Source: Clostridiales bacterium UBA6114 | GTDB lineage: Bacteria; Bacillota; Clostridia; Oscillospirales; Butyricicoccaceae | Length of the DNA stretch: 20,048 bases | Reading direction: 5' to 3' | Assembly (NCBI GenBank): GCA_002423435.1 | Contig: DIWE01000035.1 | Location: 1 to 20,048, forward strand | In this document: in pieces, positions 14,829 through 20,048 of the stretch | Layout: every line of letters starts with the position of its first letter | Numbering within the stretch: the stretch's first letter is position 1 | Program-made: the position numbers and the translations under genes | Notes under the pieces: model-generated | Database searches by the model: none | The model's input: only the letters and a program-made list of their open reading frames with translations | Told to the model about the DNA's origin: nothing

Positions 14829-17800
14829 ATGGAACATCAGACATTTGAAGCGATAAAAATAGGCCTTGCCTCTCCGGATACGATAAGAGCATGGTCCCAT
14901 GGAGAAATTGAAAAACCCGAAACGATCAACTACCGCACCTTGAAGCCCGAACGCGGCGGACTTTTCTGCGAACGCATCTTCGGGCCCACGAAGGACTGGG
15001 AGTGCCACTGCGGAAAATATAAGAAAAATCACCATAAGGGAAAGATCTGCGAACGCTGCGGCGTCGAAATTACGAAAAAGGACGTCCGGCGCGAGCGCAT
15101 GGGGCATATTGAGCTTGCGGCGCCCGTGTCGCATATCTGGTATTTCAAGGGAACGCCGTCGCGGATGGGCCTGATTCTCGATATGTCCCCGCGCGTGCTG
15201 GAAAAGGTGCTCTATTTCGCGTCCTACGTCGTTATTGACCCGGGCGACACGCCGCTGATGAAAAAACAGATCCTGAATGAAAAAGAATACCGCGATATGC
15301 GCGAAAAATATGAGGATTCGTTTGTGGCGGGCATGGGCGCCGAGGCGATCAAAAAGCTTCTGGAGGAAATCGATCTCGAGGCGCTGTCGGAGGAGCTGCG
15401 CACCGAGGTGAAGGAGGCGACCGGGCAGAAGAAGGTCAGGATCATCAAACGGCTTGAAGTGGTCGAGGCCTTCCGGCACTCCAAAAACCGCCCCGAATGG
15501 ATGATCCTCGACGTGGTGCCGGTCATCCCGCCGGAGCTTCGCCCGATGGTGCAGCTGGACGGCGGAAGGTTCGCGACGAGCGACTTAAACGACCTCTACC
15601 GCCGCGTGATAAACCGAAACAACCGCCTAAAGAAGCTTCTTTCCTTAGGCGCTCCCGATATTATCGTAAGAAACGAAAAGCGTATGCTCCAGGAAGCGGT
15701 CGACGCGCTGATCGACAACGGCAGGCGCGGCCGCGCGGTCACGGGACCGAATAACCGCGCATTAAAATCGCTTTCCGATATGTTAAAGGGCAAGCAGGGC
15801 CGATTCAGGCAGAATCTGCTCGGCAAGCGCGTCGACTACTCCGGACGTTCGGTTATCGTCGTAGGCCCCGAGCTTAAAATTTATCAGTGCGGCCTGCCGA
15901 AGGAAATGGCGCTCGAGCTTTTCCAGCCGTTTGTCATGAAGCGGCTTGAGGACACGAAATGCGCCTCCAACTCGAAAAATGCGAAGAAAATGATCCAGTC
16001 GATGGAAAACGAGGTGTGGGACGCGCTCGACGTCGTGATCAAGGGGCATCCGGTGCTCCTAAACCGCGCGCCGACCCTGCACCGCCTCGGCATTCAGGCG
16101 TTTGAGCCGGTCCTCGTCGAAGGCCGCGCCTTAAAGCTTCACCCGCTCGTCTGCACGGCGTACAATGCCGACTTCGACGGCGACCAGATGGCGGTGCATG
16201 TGCCGCTGTCCGCCGAGGCGCAGGCGGAGGCGAGAATGCTGATGCTTTCGGCAAACAACCTCTTAAAGCCTCAGGACGGTAACCCCGTCACGGTTCCGAC
16301 GCAGGACATGGTGCTCGGCTCCTATTATCTGACGATTGAAAACGAGAAGGAAATCGGCGCCGGAAAGGTGTTCTCAAGCATGGACGAGGCTTTGCTTGCG
16401 TATGAGGAGGGCATCGTCGGAATCCACGCTCCGATCAAGGTGCGCACGTCGAAGGTGATCGACGGCGAGACCGTTACCAAAATCATCGACGCGACGGTCG
16501 GGCGCATCATCTTCAACGAGCCGCTCCCGCAGGATCTCGGCTTTATTAAACGCAGCACGCCCGAATCGAAGCTTGATCTCGAAATCACGTTTACGTGCGG
16601 GAAAAAGGAGCTCGGCAAGATCATCGGCGCTACGATTAAAAAACATGGCTTTACGCGTACGGCGATCCTTCTGGACGATGTCAAGGCGCTTGGCTTCAAA
16701 TATTCGACCAAGGGCGCCATTACGATTTCCGTCTCCGATATGTCGATTCCGGCGGATAAGTACCGCCTGATCAACGAGACGGAGAAGAAAATCGTTGAGA
16801 TCGACCGTCAGTTCAAGAGAGGCAAATGCACCGACGACGAGCGCTACCGCCTTGTCATTGCCGAATGGGAGAGAACGATCGAAGCGGTGACCAAAGCGCT
16901 GCATGACCATCTCGACCCGCTCAATCCGATCTTCATGATGTCGAATTCCGGCGCCAGAGGTTCGATGAAGCAGATCCGTCAGCTTGCGGGCATGCGCGGA
17001 CTGATGGCAAACACCGCCGGAAAGACGATCGAAATTCCCATAAAGGCGAATTTCCGCGAAGGGCTTTCCGTTCTGGAATATTTTATTTCTTCCCGCGGCG
17101 CGCGCAAAGGCCTCGCCGACACGGCGCTCAGAACGGCGGACTCGGGGTATCTGACGAGAAGGCTTGTCGACGTGTCCCAGGAGGTCATCATCCGCGAGGA
17201 GGACTGCGGTTCTACCGAAGGGATCTGGGTTTCCGAAATCAGCGAAGGCAAGAAGGAACATGTGATCGAGCCGCTTGAGAGCCGCCTTGTCGGGCGGATC
17301 CCGATCGGCGATATCAAAGATAAAAACGGCAATGTGATTGTCCCCGATGGAACAATGATGTCCGATGCGGACGCAAAGGCGATTACCGAGGCCGGTGTTG
17401 AACGAGTCCACTTAAGGAGCGTTCTCGGCTGCAACGCCCGCCACGGCGTATGCGCGAAGTGCTACGGCTCCAACATGGCGTCGGGCGAGCTCGTCGGGAT
17501 CGGAGAGGCGGTCGGCATCATCGCCGCCCAGTCGATCGGCGAGCCGGGCACGCAGCTAACCATGCGTACCTTCCACACGGGCGGCGTCGCCGGAAGCGAT
17601 ATCACGCAGGGCCTTCCCCGCGTTGTCGAGCTGTTTGAAGCGAGAAACCCGAAATACAAGGTGGGGATCATGTCGGAAATCGCCGGCACGGTATCGATTG
17701 AAGAGTCGAGACGTGGGACGACGCGCCCCCTGACCGTCAGAAACGAGGAAACCGGCGAGGTAAAAACCTATCAGATCCCGGCGAGCGCAATGCTTAAAGT

Positions 17801-18365
17801 GGAAGATGGGCAGAAAATCGAGCTTGGCGAGGAGTTGACCGAGGGCGCCTTGAATCCGCACGACGTATTGCGCATCAAGGGCCCCGAGGCCGTTTACGCA
17901 TACCTGATCCAGGAAGTCCAGCGCGTTTACAGGCAGCAGGGCGTCGATATAAACGACAAGCACATCGAAGTCATCGTCCGCCAGATGATGCGCAAGGTGC
18001 GCATCGAAGAGCAGGGAGACACCGAGCTTTTGCCCGGGTCGCTCGCCGACGTGTTCGAATTCATGGATACGAACAAAGCAATCGAAGACCGTATTGCCGC
18101 GGGCGAAGCCGAGCTTAAAAAGGCGACCTCCACTCCCGTATTGCTCGGTATCACGAAAGCCTCTCTCGCCACCGAATCCTTCCTCTCCGCCGCCTCCTTC
18201 CAGGAGACGACAAGAGTGCTGACGGAAGCAGCCATCAAGGGAAAGGTCGACCCGCTGATCGGACTTAAGGAGAACGTCATCATCGGAAAGCTTGTGCCCG
18301 CGGGCTCGGGGATGCAGGTGCACCGTGTGAACGATTACGAAGAAGTTATAGAAGTTGTTGACTAG
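14829..18365 (+). CDS. rpoC: DNA-directed RNA polymerase subunit beta'
   Basis: The 1178-residue product is the beta' subunit, carrying the catalytic Mg-binding loop NADFDGDQM (446-454; D448, D450, D452). The N-terminal zinc site uses C59, C61, C74 and C77. The second zinc site uses C793, C868, C875 and C878. There is no large insertion in the trigger loop of the kind found in proteobacteria, as expected for Firmicutes. The ribosome binding site before the ATG is AAAGGGG, somewhat distant. It is co-transcribed with rpoB. Its last codons and stop overlap a promoter for the downstream ribosomal genes. Confidence 0.97.
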   Translation: MEHQTFEAIKIGLASPDTIRAWSHGEIEKPETINYRTLKPERGGLFCERIFGPTKDWECHCGKYKKNHHKGKICERCGVEITKKDVRRERMGHIELAAPVSHIWYFKGTPSRMGLILDMSPRVLEKVLYFASYVVIDPGDTPLMKKQILNEKEYRDMREKYEDSFVAGMGAEAIKKLLEEIDLEALSEELRTEVKEATGQKKVRIIKRLEVVEAFRHSKNRPEWMILDVVPVIPPELRPMVQLDGGRFATSDLNDLYRRVINRNNRLKKLLSLGAPDIIVRNEKRMLQEAVDALIDNGRRGRAVTGPNNRALKSLSDMLKGKQGRFRQNLLGKRVDYSGRSVIVVGPELKIYQCGLPKEMALELFQPFVMKRLEDTKCASNSKNAKKMIQSMENEVWDALDVVIKGHPVLLNRAPTLHRLGIQAFEPVLVEGRALKLHPLVCTAYNADFDGDQMAVHVPLSAEAQAEARMLMLSANNLLKPQDGNPVTVPTQDMVLGSYYLTIENEKEIGAGKVFSSMDEALLAYEEGIVGIHAPIKVRTSKVIDGETVTKIIDATVGRIIFNEPLPQDLGFIKRSTPESKLDLEITFTCGKKELGKIIGATIKKHGFTRTAILLDDVKALGFKYSTKGAITISVSDMSIPADKYRLINETEKKIVEIDRQFKRGKCTDDERYRLVIAEWERTIEAVTKALHDHLDPLNPIFMMSNSGARGSMKQIRQLAGMRGLMANTAGKTIEIPIKANFREGLSVLEYFISSRGARKGLADTALRTADSGYLTRRLVDVSQEVIIREEDCGSTEGIWVSEISEGKKEHVIEPLESRLVGRIPIGDIKDKNGNVIVPDGTMMSDADAKAITEAGVERVHLRSVLGCNARHGVCAKCYGSNMASGELVGIGEAVGIIAAQSIGEPGTQLTMRTFHTGGVAGSDITQGLPRVVELFEARNPKYKVGIMSEIAGTVSIEESRRGTTRPLTVRNEETGEVKTYQIPASAMLKVEDGQKIELGEELTEGALNPHDVLRIKGPEAVYAYLIQEVQRVYRQQGVDINDKHIEVIVRQMMRKVRIEEQGDTELLPGSLADVFEFMDTNKAIEDRIAAGEAELKKATSTPVLLGITKASLATESFLSAASFQETTRVLTEAAIKGKVDPLIGLKENVIIGKLVPAGSGMQVHRVNDYEEVIEVVD

Positions 18366-18386
18366 TTAAAAAAAAGATGTTAAAAT
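18358..18386 (+). promoter_or_regulatory. Promoter overlapping the rpoC stop codon
   Basis: TTGACT (18358-18363), a 17-base spacer and TAAAAT (18381-18386), with ATGT giving an extended -10. The -35 lies within the last rpoC codons and the stop codon. It would drive the L7Ae-like, rpsL, rpsG and tuf genes independently of the rpoB promoter. Confidence 0.6.
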
Positions 18387-18405
18387 AACTGTCTGTGTAA
18401 TATGG

Positions 18406-18441
18406 AGCATTTGATCCGTATGATGCTGCGGATCAAATGCT
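18406..18441 (+). other. Perfect 13-bp hairpin in the leader of the L7Ae-like gene
   Basis: AGCATTTGATCCG (18406-18418) pairs with its full complement (18429-18441) around a 10-base loop, with further pairing of GG.. and ..CC outside. It is followed by TTTGCTCC rather than a long T-run. It sits after rpoC and just downstream of the internal promoter, so it may be a partial terminator, a processing site or a protein-binding site. Confidence 0.55.
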
Positions 18442-18513
18442 TTGCTCCGTTGGCCGGAAATCGGGGAAAAACACTTGCCGAAACGGCGCGAATGAAAGAA
18501 AGGGTGCGTATTT

Positions 18514-18771
18514 ATGCTTTCAAAGCTGCAGACATCCGAAAAGCTTGTCGGATTAAAGCAGTCGAAAAAGGCGATAAGGGAAGGTCTTGCCTCCCATGCA
18601 TTTATTGCCCAGGACGCGGAAGAGCGCATAAAAAAGCCTTTCATTGAGCTTTGCACGGAAAACGGAGTCGGATACACCCTTGTCGAAACCATGCAGAAGC
18701 TGGGAGAGGCGTGCAGGATCGATGTCCCGACCGCCGCCGCCGTATTATTGAGGTGCAAGGGCGGAAACTGA
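18514..18771 (+). CDS. L7Ae/YbxF-like kink-turn RNA-binding protein
   Basis: The 85-residue product is a member of the L7Ae/L30e/S12e/Gadd45 family, small proteins that bind kink-turn RNA. The family pattern LKQSKKAIREGLA near the N-terminus and the hydrophobic C-terminal half with GEACRIDVPTAAAVLL are visible. Its place between rpoC and rpsL is the same as that of ybxF (rplGB) in Bacillus subtilis, which supports the assignment. The ATG has AAAGGGTG upstream. It ends 79 bases before rpsL. Its role in the ribosome or in RNA regulation is not settled in the family. Confidence 0.9.
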   Translation: MLSKLQTSEKLVGLKQSKKAIREGLASHAFIAQDAEERIKKPFIELCTENGVGYTLVETMQKLGEACRIDVPTAAAVLLRCKGGN

Positions 18772-18787
18772 GGTTTTAAGCTTTTTG

Positions 18788-18810
18788 CGGAATATTTAAA
18801 AAATATTCCG
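18788..18810 (+). other. Perfect hairpin upstream of rpsL
   Basis: CGGAATATTT (18788-18797) pairs with AAATATTCCG (18801-18810) around three bases. The stem is AT-rich and has no T-run after it, so it is more likely a processing or stability element than a terminator. Confidence 0.45.
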
Positions 18811-18850
18811 GGAAAATAAAGTTATATTTTTATTCATAAGGAGGTGCATT

Positions 18851-19285
18851 ATGCCGACATTTAATCAGCTGGTCAGAAAGGGCAGGGAGGAAGTTTCATA
18901 CAAATCGACTGCCCCGGCGCTTCAGAAGGGCTACAATTCCAAAAAGAAATCTCTTACGGATTTAAGCTCGCCGCAAAAACGCGGGGTCTGCACGACCGTT
19001 AAGACAATGACCCCGAAGAAGCCGAACTCGGCGCTTCGCAAAATTGCCCGTGTCCGTCTTACGAATCAGATTGAGGTTTCCGCGTATATTCCGGGGATCG
19101 GACACAATCTGCAGGAGCACTCGGTCGTTATGATCCGCGGCGGACGTGTCAAGGATCTGCCTGGTGTGCGTTACCACATCGTCAGAGGCACGCTCGACAC
19201 CCAGGGCGTCCAGAACCGCAAGCAGGCAAGGTCGAAGTACGGCGCCAAAAAGCCCAAAGCCGCAGCCGGCAAATCCGGCAAGTAA
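18851..19285 (+). CDS. rpsL: 30S ribosomal protein S12
   Basis: S12 lies at the decoding centre of the small ribosomal subunit. The 144-residue product matches the Gram-positive form, including KGYNSKKKS, SSPQKRGVCT, TPKKPNSALRK and GGRVKDLPGVRYH. The lysines of the TPKKPNS and GRVKDLPG loops, whose changes give streptomycin resistance, are wild type. The C-terminus is Lys/Ala-rich. An AAGGAGGTG ribosome binding site stands just before the ATG. It follows the L7Ae-like gene and precedes rpsG by 148 bases, a longer gap than usual for this operon. Confidence 0.97.
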   Translation: MPTFNQLVRKGREEVSYKSTAPALQKGYNSKKKSLTDLSSPQKRGVCTTVKTMTPKKPNSALRKIARVRLTNQIEVSAYIPGIGHNLQEHSVVMIRGGRVKDLPGVRYHIVRGTLDTQGVQNRKQARSKYGAKKPKAAAGKSGK

Positions 19286-19433
19286 TGCCTTTTACAAGCT
19301 AAAGTCAATATTGCTGCTTTGTCAGTTGTTTTATATAAAAATGGAAACAAAACTTCGGACAAAGGCGCAGACGGAAGGTGTAAGGCACACTTTCGAGTAC
19401 CTATGAAATCATTATTTGAAGGAGGGAAGCAAA

Positions 19434-19904
19434 GTGCCCAGAAGAGGATTTGTTCCCAAAAGAGACGTTCTGCCCGATCCGCTTTATAATTCAAAGCTCG
19501 TCACAAAGCTTATAAACAGCATTATGTACGACGGCAAAAAAGGCGTGGCGCAGAAGGTGGTTTACAGCGCGTTTGACATTATAAACCAGAAGTCAGGCAA
19601 AAACCCCCTTGAGGTATTTGAGCAGGCGATGGAAAACGTCATGCCCGCTCTTGAGGTAAAGGCGAGGCGCGTCGGCGGCGCAACCTATCAGGTGCCGATG
19701 GAAGTCCGCCCGGAAAGAAGACAGACGCTTGGTCTTCGCTGGCTGACGACATATTCGCGCGCGCGTTCTGAAAAGACGATGAGGGAGCGTTTGGCCGGAG
19801 AGATCCTGGATGCGTCGAACAGCCTGGGGTCCGCGGTGAAAAAACGCGAAGACACGCATAAGATGGCGGAGGCCAACAAGGCATTTGCTCATTACAGGTT
19901 TTAG
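19434..19904 (+). CDS. rpsG: 30S ribosomal protein S7
   Basis: S7 nucleates assembly of the 3' domain of 16S rRNA and lines the exit site. The 156-residue product is exactly the normal length and has the expected PRRGFVPKRDVLPDP start, GGATYQVPMEVRPERR core and HKMAEANKAFAHYRF end. The start is GTG at 19434, seven bases after GGAGGG (19421-19426); an in-frame ATG at 19416 would place that site inside the gene. A 7-bp hairpin (AAGGTGT/ACACTTT, about 19374-19392, one G-U pair) precedes the ribosome binding site, a possible place for autogenous control. This control is inference. Confidence 0.97.
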   Translation: MPRRGFVPKRDVLPDPLYNSKLVTKLINSIMYDGKKGVAQKVVYSAFDIINQKSGKNPLEVFEQAMENVMPALEVKARRVGGATYQVPMEVRPERRQTLGLRWLTTYSRARSEKTMRERLAGEILDASNSLGSAVKKREDTHKMAEANKAFAHYRF

Positions 19905-20023
19905 TTTTAATTTCAGTCCGCATCGATAAGCAGCTTGATATTGAGATCTATCAGGGCATGCGAAGGCGGGGGCTAATAGTATTTGCGAAAGAACCATTCA
20001 AAGCACGAAGGAGGTAAGTTGAT

Positions 20024-20048
20024 ATGGCTAAGAAGAAATTTGAAAGGA
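20024..20048 (+). CDS. tuf: Elongation factor Tu, first codons (partial)
   Basis: Only ATG plus seven full codons lie in the window, encoding MAKKKFER, preceded by GAAGGAGG. This matches the beginning of EF-Tu (MAK-K-FER) and not that of EF-G, which normally starts MxRxxxLE followed by RNIGI. EF-Tu delivers aminoacyl-tRNA to the ribosome. The 119 bases between rpsG and this start contain no gene. The call rests on eight residues and on operon position. Confidence 0.7.

Noticed and set aside
20024..20048. Start of fusA after rpsG
   Set aside because: Operon order predicts it, but MAKKKFER fits EF-Tu and not the EF-G N-terminus.

Overview
The window seems to come from two genomes. From base 1 to about 2.2 kb the coding sequence has almost only G or C at third codon positions. 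It holds the 5' end of a chemotaxis-receptor-like gene, a secreted family 3 beta-N-acetylhexosaminidase (NagZ type), and the 3' third of a TrpB-like gene. This style suggests a Desulfovibrio-like deltaproteobacterium. From about 2.2 kb to the end the style is that of a moderate-GC member of the Clostridia. It has AT-rich intergenic DNA, strong Shine-Dalgarno sites, a T-box riboswitch, a TetR_C_8-type regulator, Gram-positive type S12, and the order rpoB-rpoC-L7Ae-like-rpsL-rpsG. The change of style falls inside a single intact trpB reading frame, so an assembly chimera joined at a conserved stretch is the simplest explanation. A real recombination event cannot be excluded.

Layout: MCP-like gene (minus, partial); nagZ (plus); convergent trpB-like gene (minus) with an intrinsic terminator at its 3' end and, upstream, a complete T-box leader with a UGG (Trp) specifier and a good promoter. 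Next comes a divergent pair: a radical SAM enzyme with a C-terminal four-cysteine cluster (minus), and a shorter homologue that has lost the CxxxCxxC motif and the GGEP motif (plus). A 143-bp MITE-like inverted-repeat element with an internal terminator hairpin follows, then a TetR-family regulator (minus). A 570-bp spacer then leads to a secreted PBP5-type D-alanyl-D-alanine carboxypeptidase. The 3' half of this spacer is strongly structured and ends in two mutually exclusive hairpins, one of which covers the carboxypeptidase ribosome binding site. It looks like an unassigned cis-regulatory RNA.

The right half is housekeeping: pgi, a small P-loop protein found in Clostridia, then rpoB (consensus promoter) and rpoC, an L7Ae-like RNA-binding protein, rpsL, rpsG, and the first codons of what looks like tuf. 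fusA, normally between rpsG and tuf, is absent from that position. A well-formed promoter overlaps the rpoC stop codon, so the ribosomal-protein part of the cluster can be transcribed apart from rpoBC.

The most promising unexplained items are the active/inactive radical SAM pair with its nearby TetR regulator, and the structured leader of the carboxypeptidase gene. All identifications are from reading the sequence and recall of families; no database search was run.
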